64,000 nt of DNA from Thunnus maccoyii. Its lineage: Eukaryota; Chordata; Actinopteri; Scombriformes; Scombridae. Position 1 is the stretch's first letter, and the number at the start of each line of letters is the position of its first letter. Location of the stretch: NCBI RefSeq assembly GCF_910596095.1, contig NC_056546.1:12611925-12675924 (forward strand), written 5' to 3'. Both the position numbers and the translations under genes were made by a program. The notes below the pieces were generated by a model. It did no database searches and had not been told where the DNA came from. It was given only the letters and a program-made list of their open reading frames with translations. Shown piece after piece: positions 48,001 to 61,700 of this stretch.

Positions 48001-51000
48001 TCTGACTCAAAAGCTGTAAGCCGGCGAGAGAGAGAGAGACCAAGAGAGAGAAAGTGAGAGAGGTGGGAAGAAAGAAAAAAAGAAAGAAAAAGAGAGAGAA
48101 AGGGGGAGAGAGACAAGGAACTGGTGCTACAGAGGACAAAGAGCTCCAAGGTGTGCACTCGGTATTCAGTAATTGGTAAAAGAAGGTTCATTTCTTGCAG
48201 TGATTTCCTGTCTTTTTACCATCTCTGACAATCCTGATGCTTTTAATAGGGGTATGAGTAGGGGCTATTCTGTGCAACCACCCCCCTCCTCCCCTCACAC
48301 ACCAACCTGTCTGGCTGCTCGGTGCTCAGCCTGACCACCCCTCCAATCTCCTTCTCTCCTCACAAAATGGAAAAAGGAAAAAAAAAAAAAAACATTAACC
48401 ATATTCCTTCTGTCATTCTCTCTTTTTGAATACCTCAAACCCCTTTAGCTTTAATCATTTCTGGATCAGACTCAGTCCAAATAAGCCAAGCCATTTTCTG
48501 CACTCAATTACTCCCTTAACAGCATCAAAAAGAGAAAGGATTCAGGTATAGTGAGGAGAGAAAGAGGGTGAGAGGGAGAAAATTGTGAAGCATCTTCATC
48601 CGCCGAAATGCTTTGAATGCTTCAAAAGGCTTTCTTTTTTAATGAAAAACCAGTAATAAGAGATGGTTCTGACTATAACAAAATGTTTACTGTCTGTTCG
48701 CTAGCTGTGAGCTCCTCAGTCGCCCCAGATAAATCGTTGAAGTGGGAGAGGGGGAATAAAGGCTTGAAGAAATGGGCCTCCAAATTACTAAATTTCCACC
48801 GAATCCTGCTTTCATTACCAAAGAAAATATATCAGAAGGTACTTCAATCCGAAAGGTATAAATATAATACATTACTTTTCTCATAACTACTCTTAACCTT
48901 TAGATACAATACATTTTGGATGAATGCAGCTGTCATGGCTTGGTGTTCAGATAATGAGACATCCAACTCTTATTTACTGTTGTCTGCCTGAGTTTCGGGA
49001 GATTTCACACATTGTACTACGAGTCTGGCTTCTATGCAGACATACTATATATACGGCAAGTCAGTCCAAACTACAAATACTCTCTGATGGGCCTGAATGA
49101 GGGCACAGCTCCATCCAGCGCTTCTGGGTATTTCATAAAATGTATGCAGGAAGTGCATCTAAATAGGTTGCTCTTTTTCGTAAAGTAGCACTCAATCCAT
49201 AAGCATGGGCTTCGAGCTCGAAAATGCTGCCCTGTTTTTCCTCATTGCCCAAATTGCCCATATTGTTCTAAACGCCCGCCAGTAGATACAAATCAAGTAT
49301 GAAATGTGTGAACACCAACAGAGGTCAATAAAGCATGTCCACAGTAATATAATGTGATTGATTTTTCTCTGCAGCTCTTTCCATAAGGGATTCTGCAGTG
49401 TGCACATTGCCGATGATTACACAAAAACTGCTGATGGTTAATCATAATGGCTCAGGGTGAGCACTTTACTTTGGTGCTCCCTCCTTCTCATACCCTGCGC
49501 TCATTTCCCCTCTTAGCCAGCCGATGGTCAGTAAGGTCAACGTGACACGCATGCATCCCAGAATGCCATCCACAGAGGTGAGAGTGGAAGCCACTGTTTG
49601 GATGCCTCACCAAGAGCCTCTACTGGCACCGGTAGTTTCTCTCCACAGTCTCTCATTATATCAGTAGTGCTACAGTGGGTGCTGGGGTCGAACACTGAGC
49701 GCAGGGTGGCCGCTTATCTAGGGTCCTCAACACAGAAATAATATCTTTGCCTGCCAGAGGAATGCAAACAGTAAACAGAGAAAGTAAACAGGTAGATGTG
49801 AACCTCTTGTGTTGCAATCAATACTCAGGTCTGGACAACCGAAGGAACATTAATTCCATGAAGTGTCAACATATTCTGTTTGAAGCTGCTTTTTCATGAT
49901 CTCCAAACACCTTATTCTTGCCAAAGTATTACAGTGTCATCAGCAAACTTTTCTATCTCCTGTTATATTTGTTGTTGTACACTTTTGCGAAATGAATATC
50001 GCCGACTTGAGTCAGGAAGTTGTGTGCTTGTCGCTAACAAATCCCTCATGACAGCACATATTCTTCGCCTAATGAAGGCAAATTACAAACAAGATGAGGA
50101 TGAGTAAAGACGTGCAACAGGGTACTCTTGGTATCAGAGTGGGCAAAGAGGCGCAATGCATCTGGGCTATGAAAAGAAAAAGGCCTCTGTAATGTCTCTG
50201 TAAAGCACCTTTTAAAAACATACTCAAAATTATAGCTCTGTTCTTTGCTAAGATGATCATTTACAGCACACGAACAAAGCTGCCAGCTATCCAGGGTGTT
50301 AATTAAATCTAGATGCCTTTTAATGCATTTAAACACCCACTTTATATTTTCCACTTTTCATCTGTCCACAACATATTTTTACCATTCCCTTATTATGCCC
50401 TTTAAAGAAGAAAATCCAGGCCAAATGAATGTTCACAGAAAAGAACAGAGGCTTTGACTCTTAATGGGCACGTTAGCTCAGCAAAGTCGCTAATGGACGA
50501 TGCTAATTATCACAAGCTTGGAAGACCTCACAAAGGGAGTGGATCAATATGTGACGCGGCGTGCACCACTCATTCATAGATGTTGGATGATGACATTCGC
50601 TCGAAATATGGCACTAGACAAGAGTGCATTGTAGGGGTGGGATGGTGGTGGGTGACAGGGAGGGCGAGTACCAAGAGTGTTCTGCTCTTTCATTTCCAAT
50701 GCGTGTTGGCTCAAAGAGGATAACTAATGCTTTCATAAAGGCAGACAACAGGCGACGGGAAGAACGATGTGTGCCGTTGGATAAAGGAAAACAAGCTAAC
50801 CTCGGTCATATTGAATGTGGTTGCACTGGAAGGTTAACAGGTAGTCTCTGGAGAGTGAAGTGGTGGAGAAACTGACAAAGAAAACTTTGTTAGTTTGGGT
50901 TAGCAGCAGAATCATAATTTTTCATGCGCTATTCCTAAATGTTTTATGTAAATATAACCAGTTAAGAGTGATCAGTGATGCCTCTTATCGGGCGTCAAAC

Positions 51001-52312
51001 AGAAAAAATCACTTCATTAAAAAACATGTGCGAAGAGGAACTCCAACAGTTTGAACCAGAAGAAATGATGAGGTCTGAGGCACAATTTGGGGTCTTTATT
51101 TGTGAAAACCAACACATTTTTTAAACCAAGAATAGCTTCCATTTATATCAAACCCAAAGATGTTTGATTGTCTATTCAGGTTAATATCTTAATCACATTG
51201 TATCTGTTTCCAAATCTGCTTATTTTCCAAACTTATGGCTGATGAAACTGCAACTCAGTGGAAATTTCACCTCTAATTTGAAACAATTTTAACACACTAC
51301 ACTTCAACTGTAGCTAGATTCATATTATAATTATCTATAAGTCGAGATAAGTTTTGTCACATCAGCTTGACTTGTGTTTTATGTTGTGTGGTGGCCCTAA
51401 ACAGAACAAAGCTTGTTGGACAATTCTGTGTCATTGTAATCTGTAATACTAGTTCCAAAGCCGGATCTTTGGTAGGTGTGGCATGGGCATACAGCCAAAA
51501 TAGGCAAGTGAACATTCAAACTAAAACATTTGAACAAGTAACATGATCCTCTGCAACTTTGTGGGTGATTTGGACACAGCATGGCACACTTTCTTTGGGA
51601 AATATCCTGCTCTGGACCCCTCCTCCTTCCCTTCTCCTCCCCGGAGAGACCCATTGATCCGCTGTCTGGTGAGCCCTGTGTCTCCAGTATCAGAATAATT
51701 CCAGGAGGGATTGGTTTTCCCTTGTTACCTTGTAGTTGGGAGCCCTGTTCCTGCCCCTTCCTAATTCTCCCCGCCTTAACTTCCCAGTGGCACTGGGCAC
51801 AACCAGCAGACAAGGGTCCCTTTGTCCCCTGCTTGAGGCAGGAAATAGAAGAGATGGAGTTGGGAATGAAAGAGATGTAGATGGAAGGTCTGAAGATGCT
51901 TCTGTACCTCTACCAGCAGCATGCACCTGTGTAAATAAACATATACGGGCAACTGTAAATAGACACGCTCTTTTATCAAGTATGTTCATCAAAAATCCAA
52001 GTAAAGTGTTTTATCTTCTAGTGTCCCAAAGTGTACCCATGACAAGCTGCTGGGAATCCCCAGAGCACCGTCATGCAAATAAGATATTTAACAGAAATGA
52101 TCTCTCTAGATATCTTCTTTTCTTAAACAAGTTGTCAATCTGATGTTCCCTCATGTGGTTATTCGTTGCCCTTTTTATCAGAAGTATCTGTGTCCTCACC
52201 CAGTATGTCCTTCCACTCTGCTCGTTTGTCTGAATTGCCTGTCTTACTAGTTTTCCTCATTGTTTTCTGTACTTTCTGTCTTTATGCAATAGAAATTGTT
52301 GTCATTGTGCAA
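45051..52312. other. Noncoding desert, part 2
   Basis: No gene recognised. Candidate conserved blocks lie at about 46380-46640 and 50400-50540 (gctaatggacgatgctaatt). A GA-rich low-complexity stretch is at about 48025-48115. Confidence 0.35.
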
Positions 52313-52313
52313 T

Positions 52314-52346
52314 GCCCAACCCAACCCAACCCAACCCAACCCAACC
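52314..52346. repeat. (CCCAA)n minisatellite
   Basis: Six to seven CCCAA units ending a few bases before the long-inverted-repeat element at 52352. Confidence 0.9.
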
Positions 52347-52351
52347 ACGCT

Positions 52352-52782
52352 CTTGATGATTTCATGCATGAATTCATGCTGGATGTATCATGAATTCCTG
52401 TCACTCACCATTAACAAATGATCAAGTCATTATGACTTTATGTGATTAGTTCACACTTAATAGTTGCCACATTTATGAGCTAGCAACATGAGATGGATGT
52501 ATTGTACATGATCAGGTTGTATCATGCTTCAATCTTATAGTCACAGTAACTGTGGGTATAAAAACTGTCAATTAATGTATGAAGTAAGTTAGTTAACATT
52601 CATTAATTGACTATTAAGTTTTCTATTAGCTTAAGTTTTCTATTAACTAAAAAATCAATGTATCTATTAAGTGTTAACTAATCACATAGTCATAGTGATT
52701 TAATTATTTGATAATGGTGAGCAACAGAAATTCATGATACATCTTGCATTGCATCCTGCAATTCATACATGAAATCATCAAG
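52352..52782. mobile_element. MITE with long (about 115-bp) terminal inverted repeats
   Basis: The left arm 52352-52463 (cttgatgatttcatg ... gtgattagttcacacttaat) is matched by the inverse complement of 52664-52782 over its whole length with scattered differences. A 200-bp AT-rich spacer lies between. There is no coding sequence. The long foldback arms suggest a non-autonomous DNA element; the superfamily and target duplication are not clear. Confidence 0.75.
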
Positions 52783-55700
52783 TCTCATGCATTAGTTAGG
52801 CATTACTTAATAAAATGTATTCTTCTTCTTATTACTTAAGTATATTAGTTGTAGCCTTATTATACTCAGTCTCCAAAGGGGAGGCGAGTCCCCACAATGT
52901 GACTGTGTAAACTTATGTAAATAAATCATGATACTATATGGCAATAAAATTTAATAATTCTTATTTGTACAGAAGATCTTTTGTCTGGTACATATTCAGG
53001 CATGTATCAAAATGAAATCAAATCCCCTTTAAAATGTTTGGCAATTCATCATTTGCTCAGTTATTTTATTTTATACAGCCAAATTATTATTTATCTTTAA
53101 GGTAGCATGTACATATGAGCACAAACAGTGCAATCATACTCTCAAAAAAATATTTTTGTGTACTGTTCACCAAAATGAGAATTTAGGCTGCCTGTGACAC
53201 TAGACATCTCTTTTATCAAGCCCTCGTTTCCTCTTGACCTGAAATAATGCCATGAGAGCTTCCTCTACAAAAGTTCCCAGCACACAGGCAATTCTTATTT
53301 TCCTTTCATTGTCCCTGCTGGACAACACAAACAAGCAAACAAGGCTTGAGAGCGCATCATTTCATTTCCATATAGATGAAAAGTGTGCAATGAAATAAGC
53401 AAGTGTCCATTTGTACACAAGGCACAATGGTTTTCATCTTGATGCTTCAGTATTGTTCGAAGTGCTCTAAGAATTACCCGAACAAAACACTAGATAGGAT
53501 GATATTCATTGCATTGTAATTCTAAAAGGGTACTAATAGATTTTGCCAGTGTCCGAGCACTTGAGACATGAAAGAGGTTAAAGCAACATGGGAACTGAGA
53601 TGATAGTACCCCTCTTCAGTCTTATTCACACCAGATGTCATTATACTCACTTATACACACTTGTGACCACATCCAGTTCCTTTTAGGTCTTGTAGTACAA
53701 TCTAGGATTTATCCTGTATGGAGCATATTGTAGAAATGCATTGACTATTAAAACCCATTGAGTATTTATAAAATCTATATGACCCAAGATAACCTTTCAT
53801 AGTGGTAGAAATTTGGAAAAAATAAAAAAAAAACAAATGTATTTTTCACCTTTTTTGATACATATAGTGAGAAAGATATTAGGAGTTGCATGTAATTCTC
53901 TGCCAAGAGATGTCACCTTAAGTCCTTTTTTGTTAGTATAAGGCAAGGAAGTGTGAAGCCCAAGTAATGGATAAGGTTGGAAATATGCAAGGAGGCAAGC
54001 ACTGCAACCAAATAAGTACTTACCTACAAACCACAGTGTAAATTCTGATGACGACATTACTTAATATGAAGGAAAAGACAGACTGAATTACAGGTGAACG
54101 GCCTCTTTAATCTGAAAAGAGTTCAGACTGCAGGAACCTATAGGGAGCTCTGATAGATGCAATGATCAAGGTTTATATTCCTTTGATCTGGACAACCCCA
54201 GTTCTTTGCCAAACCTCTCAAGACCAGTTCCCGGGCTTACACACCCCAGCCTCTCTCATCTTATGATGAAAAAGCTTGTGCGGTGCACACAGCTAAACAA
54301 TATTTCACTCCCAGGTTCCAGGTCCCATTTGAAGAGATCACATCGGGACATGAAAGCATTCTTTTTTCCTTATATCCAACCCCACTCATGTTTGCCTGAA
54401 GCGTCGATCCTCTGATGGTGGTAAATGAGTTAGAGACAATCCAAGTCTTGGGTAAATGGAGTACTGAGCTGTTAATGCTGCTCGAGTGGTTGTAACAAAG
54501 CACTGAAGAGACATAAAATGCAGAAATAAAAAAAAACACCATACTGTCTTAGACATGTTGGATGATTGGAGATAAGCACAGACAACACATTAGCAAGATG
54601 TTCAGAACTGAAGAAAGCCAACATGCGGTACATCCATTACGACTGAACCCTGAACTTACCTCAGTTCTAGTGTCCAACTGTTGACAACAGTTGTTAGTTG
54701 GTTGTCATGATTATTGTGGCAATGTCTAATTAAGTATCCTGGGATAAATTATGCTAATGTAGCTGTTGAATAACTTTTCTCCTCTCATAAGAGGTTAGTT
54801 GTTTTTAATCTCGCCCAATTAGCACATTAAACACAAAGTGCTACAGAACCGAGCAGCACTGGAGCAAATGAGCCCACCAATCTAATTGGGAATTAATGAA
54901 TGCTTTAAAGTGCTAGCAGCCAGTGCAATTGTAATTCAAAACAAGAGAAAATTAATCACAGTAATTTCTGGGAGAGAAAGTTAGCATTAACATAATTGAA
55001 GCAGAGAGGATAAAAAGGCCATGGCAGCGCAGGGGAGCACAGCTAATCAGTAACCCTCCGTGGAGGATATTGTTTGTTATTACAATTAATTATCCACTGT
55101 ACTTAATCACCTAAATTGCAACTCAAAAACATTTTTTCCCTTTTTCTAGCTTTCATATCACAGAAGATGAACTGTCCAAGGTTGTTCGTTGGTGGGTGGG
55201 AGAGGGTTCACTAAAATGGCTGCAATGGGAGAAGGATCTGAGTTCACTGTATGTAACTTGCTACTGTTTAGTTTAAACAGTAGCAAGTTTTCATTTTGGC
55301 ATTTTCTCATTCCTTTCCCTCAGCTTCACTTCTCAAAGAGTTACTGCCTTTCACCTTTGTATAGGGCAAGAGATACATTTTTACACCCTGCGTTCGTGAA
55401 TAAATGACTTGAAAAATTGGAATCCATTGGCAGTGATACAGTCTGCTATATATCCTTTGTTTTTTACAGTCTCATTGCAGGTATGATAGTCCTGAACAAG
55501 CAGCAACATTTATCCTGGACATAGGCATGATTGTAATGATGTTGGGAGAGAATGTATCTGTTGCTTTCAGAGCATCTGTTGCCAATGCAGCCGTGATGGC
55601 ATTAGCAGCAAAAAGCCACGGAACATTAACCGCTCCCAACAGAACTTCCAGATGGATTCTGTTCTAATGGCATCATTATACGCTAAATTAAAAGGCGGGT

Positions 55701-58700
55701 AAATGGAAGTGTAAAAATTTAAATGACTGCAAAAAAAAAAAGTCTCTCAAGCTTGAGCTGTCTTTAGTGGAGGCCTCCGACAGAGAGATTGGAAGCTGAG
55801 CCACGCAATGAGTGTTAATCATACGCATATATAAAATAGTAATGAAGGAATGAATAGTACAGTAGGGTGGCAGTACACATTACACTCTGTTATGTTTAAC
55901 GCACCAGCTGAGACTGAAATGGCTGCTTTGCAGATGATGCGTTCAGCTTACATTTCACTTGTTAACCTGTTAGACACTCTTTAAGTGATTTCTCAAGCTA
56001 ATGTGGCGATTTTATGAAATTATCTTGACCCTTATGTTTTCTTGGCACAGTGTTTATTTTTTTCTTATTCTCATTAAAACCCAAAATGTAGAAATATATC
56101 GAAGGGGTAACCTTTTCATTTGCCACAAAGTGGGCTTATGCATTTGAGGAAGGTGACAAAATATGGAAATAACCATAAAGCATTATTATTATTACACTAA
56201 ATAACTAAATGTTTTATAAGCTATATGAGTTATGCATGAAGAAATATTCCTTTTGTCTGCCAGACAGTCATTCACAGACAAAGAAATCTACAGTGTGTTA
56301 TCCAATGTGGTGACATTACTAATGTTTAAGGTCAATTAGACCCTTGAGCAAACAGTTTTAAAACTCCAATAACACAAGTACAAATGGACTTATTTGGCAT
56401 TTGGGAGGGGTATTTGTGCTTAAAGGTGCAGTCAACACCAATCACCAATATATAGCATATAAAAAAACATCCGATTTAACAATGTTTTACTGTTGGGATC
56501 TTTGAGATCACAAGCAAAAGTAATTCATCACTTTCTGGAGCAGCCATCTGAAACACGTCGTCAGTTAAAAATCATCTTTATAAGAAATTCTCAAAGGATC
56601 CGAAAAAATAATGAAGTCTCAAGGTGATAAAACAGAAGTTGTCTATAGCGTCTCACTCACTTTCTCCTTCACCAAAGAAAGGAAGGGAAGTCAATGGAAA
56701 CATTAATGCAACACACAACTGTGGGCGCAGACTTGGGGTCATCTGGTGTCCTGACCCTGACTGAGACCTTCTGACCTCTGTCTGGGCCTCGACAGACACT
56801 CATGGCCTTAACCTTTACCCTTTGACAAGCTGTTGTGTCCAAAACCATCTATGAGCTCCATGTGTAAGGTCTGGTCATTTCCTGGATCGATCACACACAA
56901 GGAATGAACTTTTGCGAGGATAGAACAAGGTCATCTGCATATAAAGGTCATCAGACAACACGTTGCCTTGTGGCTCTCATACTTTAATTTGGAGAATTCA
57001 TCATCCTTCAACTGAACACTTGTTTTTTAATTCCAGAAAAGGCAAGTTGTCAGTTGAGAAACAACAGTTTTATGTGCTCTCCATGCTATCACCACATTTC
57101 TTTGTACAAATTGCTTTTAGAAAAGAGCTTCAACAAAAGTAACTGAGGCTATGTTTTACACCAGAGGTACAGCGCGCTCTGTATCGCTGCGGGAAGGGTC
57201 GGCAGCACTCACTGTTGTGAAGAGGGATGAAAGAGAGGGAGTTTGAGCTGCTACCCTCTGACCCGGTAATTAAAAAGGAGAGATTCGACAAAACACCATT
57301 ATCAAAACAACTCTCCTAAACCCATTTAACATGACTTATTTCCTGAACACATAACAGCTAATGTAACTGAGCAACCCTTGTGGTAATGATTGCTACTAAT
57401 GTTCATATTGTCTACATTTGCATGTTTTTTTTTTTTAATTGTGCGGGTCAGTTTTTACTCACCGCTCTTATGTGGCTATGACTGCTATCATTCACTCTTT
57501 ATCTTTCCCAATAGGCAAATTTCAGTTTCAGTGTTTTCTCTGGACCCTGCAACACAACTCTGCTACCGCTAACATTTATGTGAATTTAACTTTCATGTAA
57601 AAGATAATTTTTGAATGATTTCGCCCGTATCTACCTCCTGCTCCTCAACCCCCTTTTGAGTGTCCCTCCAACATGTTTGTCTGCCTTGACAAAAGCTTCA
57701 TTAGAGAGTCCCAGCCATCTCGGTAATTGGGCCCATTTATTTCAAAGGTACATTTAATGGTGTCTCTTATTTTTCAGCAGTGTGCTGAGGATTAAAGTAG
57801 ATCACAATGCCCCTTTTCTCATGGTTCTATTTTCTTCATTTTAGAGGTGGTCAATTATTAAATTATTTTCACTTTTTCTTTCATCTGCAACATACAATAA
57901 ATTGTACAGACCTCTTTAGTTAATGGTGGCAGTGGCAATGGGTGTCCACGTGCATGTGTGTGCACGCCTGTGTGTACTGCGTGCATGTGTGTGAGCATGC
58001 ATACTCGTGTGTGTCTGTCTTTGTGCATTTCATTTAGTTTACGTCTTCTTATACTGTACATACAGTGCAAATATGAGTGTGTACTGTATGTTTATGTGGC
58101 ACTGTGCATTTTATGTGTGTATCTTTGTACGTTTACTCGTCCGTTTGTATGCGTGTGTGTGTGTGTTTTAAAGGGTATTTCCATATCTACTGTTCACACT
58201 GCAGCAGAGGGGGGGTGGTCATGCCAGACACCCCTCAATCCTTTTATTACACACCCCAAAACATCAAAAGCCACGTAAGCAACCAAGGTGGAGAGAAATT
58301 ACTTTGTGTGTGATTTCTCTGCCTCTGACTCTCATGTCAGCTCTCCCCTTTATGTCAGTAATTGTGGGTGATTATTTTAACTGTGAAAAGGGTAGCAGGT
58401 AATAGAGGCTGATTAAATCCAATGGACAGCAGCCCAGACAACCCTTAAGACACAGCCATGTAATAATACTGAAAACCAGCATCACCTACACAGCCCGTCC
58501 ACTCACCTTATTTTCCGTGACATGAGGCCAGATGCAATTTAATGCATTTATTGTGGTGTTGGTCCCTATATTGACAGCTGTAAACAGTTGTGGTTAAATT
58601 GAATCTTGCAGCACTGCTATGGTTCTCTATGGTAAAGCTTATGTTACAGTGACAAAATGTGCTGGCGTACTCCAAAATGAAAAGAATGCACTCTTGTACA

Positions 58701-61700
58701 CACACACACACACACACTCACATACAAGGAGATGATATACTATCATTTGGCAACCACAGGCTGACACAACAGGGATTAGTGTCAGTGTGGAGACCTTTCT
58801 TTCTTTCAAAAAAAGAGAATAACCTAATATGAAAAGTATTACTGCCAAGAAGCATGAAGTCCTCATTTTTCATTCCTAAACAAGACACCTTGTAATCTCA
58901 ACTCAAGATATCCAGTTAAAAGGCTTGTTGGAACAAGTGCAATACAGTCATAGTAGATAACCAAATAACACCTTTATGCAAGCGGCTTATGATGTGCTAA
59001 TTTGTTTATCTTATTCAGGGGTCATGTTTACATGACAGATGACTATGTGAAAAATGTGTCATTGTTCATATGTGTATTTACGCAGGAACACAATGTCTTT
59101 ACACATGAACAATAAAGCACACTGACAAAAGATCTGCAAAAAATGCTTTGAGGTTGTTGCAAGTATGGTTTATGTGGATGTATGTGTCTTATGGCATTTT
59201 TATGTTCATTCGCTTAATTAAAATGACAGTAAAGTGAGGAAAAAATGAAGGGCTTTCTAAACCAAACAGGCAATACTTCAGCTGTGCTTCATTATGTGAA
59301 AACCCACACAAAAATTACCTTTTATGTGAACGGGCAGCTGAAATGCCTCACGGGTTTGTTGGTCGCAGGGCTTAAAACAAATTGACAACTTCCTCTAAAA
59401 GTACACAGCATCTAACACATCTGCACTTGTGTCACACATTGTTCTGTTTCTTTTTCTGAAACCACCTTGTTGCATCCCCTCTTGCAAAAGTTTTACACAA
59501 GGAACAGTGAAATTTCAGTTATACTCCCTGAAGTTACTCCAAATTGTGTGTGACTATTTATTTAGAAAAAAAAAAACTCTAGAAATCAAATCACCATCTG
59601 AGTTTGGAGTGAATTCTAAATGTGATCTTTATTGATGAACAGGGCTGGTTGAACAGGCCATGAGCACAAAGAAGTCAGTCTGTTGGTGGTGGTGGCAAGC
59701 CTGATATAAATCACGTCTCCTCCATGCTATTAACTTTTGGAGCTACAGGGAGGTTAGGAGTGAGGCTGCTACAGGAACATCCCCTACAGAGACCATTGGT
59801 GGATGGGGGACTTAACACCCAAGTAAACAACTCTCCCTGCCCAGAGGGCAGCACCAACAATACCCCATCCATTACAAAGAGTAGAGAAAGAAAGAGGGTG
59901 GGAAACAAGGAAGGGAAAGAAACAACAAACATTTATTTACTGTCGCTGTTGTCACTTTTTTCAGCAATTTTTTCATGATTTACGATTGGCTTGGAGAAGC
60001 TTGAGGTGAATTGATTGGGTCTGGTAAATTTAAGAAGGAGGCATTGGTCCTGTAAGGAGCGAGCTCAAAAGTTGCTTTTAGAAAGAACTGGAATATACAA
60101 AGTAACAAGAGAGGCATGACAAAATGCGAAAAGCCACTTTGTCAGAAACAATGCACCTTAGTATTCAAGGCATTACCTAGAAAGTAAAAAACTGCATCAC
60201 AAACACATGAATATGAATGCTTTTGCAAGAACATCTGACCACAGCCATCATTACAGAGAGGAAAAAGCTGTCTCAGAAATAAATGTCTCATTATTTGACA
60301 AACAAAACCCCAAAGAATTTCTCAATCAAATACAAGTCCTCCCATTCATGAAGAAGAAGCACCTGTCATCTCTCTGGCTCTTGTGGGCTATGAATTATGT
60401 CTCGGCTCCTGTGGGTTGTGCGATAATGGGAGTCTGATTATTTTAACTACCGCTGTCCATCCGACCACCTCACCTGAGGAGGATAAGCTCACATTCCTCA
60501 AATGTCTGCAGATGCACCACAACTTCTTTAAATAGCTTGAAAACCAAACCACAGTGACATTACATGACATTGAATATTCATTGGTCTTTATTTCTCTGCC
60601 AGAATGAGTTCAACCACACAAATACATAAACATATTGATAACAGAACAATTAATAACTGGTTTCTACTCTATTTAATCGATTTAATAAGGACTTTGATCT
60701 TTTGCTCATTTCCCTGGCAAGTGTGAATGAGCAGATTTAGTAATGTTGTGTCTGGTTGTTCAGAGCATGTCTGGGATGGAAAGAACAGTATAAGGTAACC
60801 AAGTATCCCAGCTATGAACCCACCTGGATTAAGTGACCTGATACAGATGTATCATCTTTACCTTCAAAGCCCAAATTAATCATATTTTTTATAATTAATT
60901 TGAAATTACGTCTAGATTTGGACTCAATTTAGCAGCATATTTATTTTCGTCTTCTATTTTTTTGTATTTATGGTATCTTAAACATTCTCTGAAAAAATTA
61001 TAATGTTGGCATGTGCAGCAAAGTTAAGTGTGACTTGTCTTGTTGCAAGCATGGAAAGAAAGATTATAGAGTTAAGGTTACTTTAAAGGCTTTGAATTAA
61101 TTTCCTTTTTGTGGACAATTGACCAATGAGCCAGAGTTGCAGTGAGAATTGGAAAAGTAAAGGCAGAATGGCAGCGGGGAGAGAAGGAATGGAAAGAAGA
61201 GGTACGGCAAGTGATTATTGAGAAGACAAAGACCCCGCTGTCTTGGGTCTGACAGCACCCTCTACATCAGGTGCCCCCCATCCCTCCTCCCTCCATCCAT
61301 CCCTGAGCTCGCCATCCAATTCCATCTAGACAAGGGAATTTCCTCCTCCCCACCACCCACCCATCATCCATTTATCCCTCCATTCATCTCTCTTTTCCCC
61401 AACAAATGGAAATAATAACACACAACAACACAACAACCAACAGTTCGCTGTTCCTCCTTTCTCCAACCTCACATCCAAACTCAGCTCCTCAAGATGACGG
61501 GTCTTTTGATCAAACCTCTCAAGTCGGTCCCAATGGGGGAAAGAGATACTTCTGAATCACGCAAAGAATGTAACTGGCAGGTTTTGGTGTGGTCTAGCCA
61601 TCCTGTCTGCCAGCGAATTCCGTACAGTGCAGGCCAACAGTCGAGACGCCTGCGTTAACGCAAGTATTCGATGTCACAGACAAAGCTGGTTTTGCATTAC

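Noticed and set aside
50467..50540. tRNA-like start gggcacgttagctcag
   Set aside because: No T-arm (ggttcgaatcc-type) and no acceptor stem pairing follow; resemblance is limited to 16 bases.
51397..51992. Overlapping 138-, 135- and 100-codon ORFs on both strands
   Set aside because: Multiple overlapping frames without similarity indicate a stop-poor noncoding stretch.
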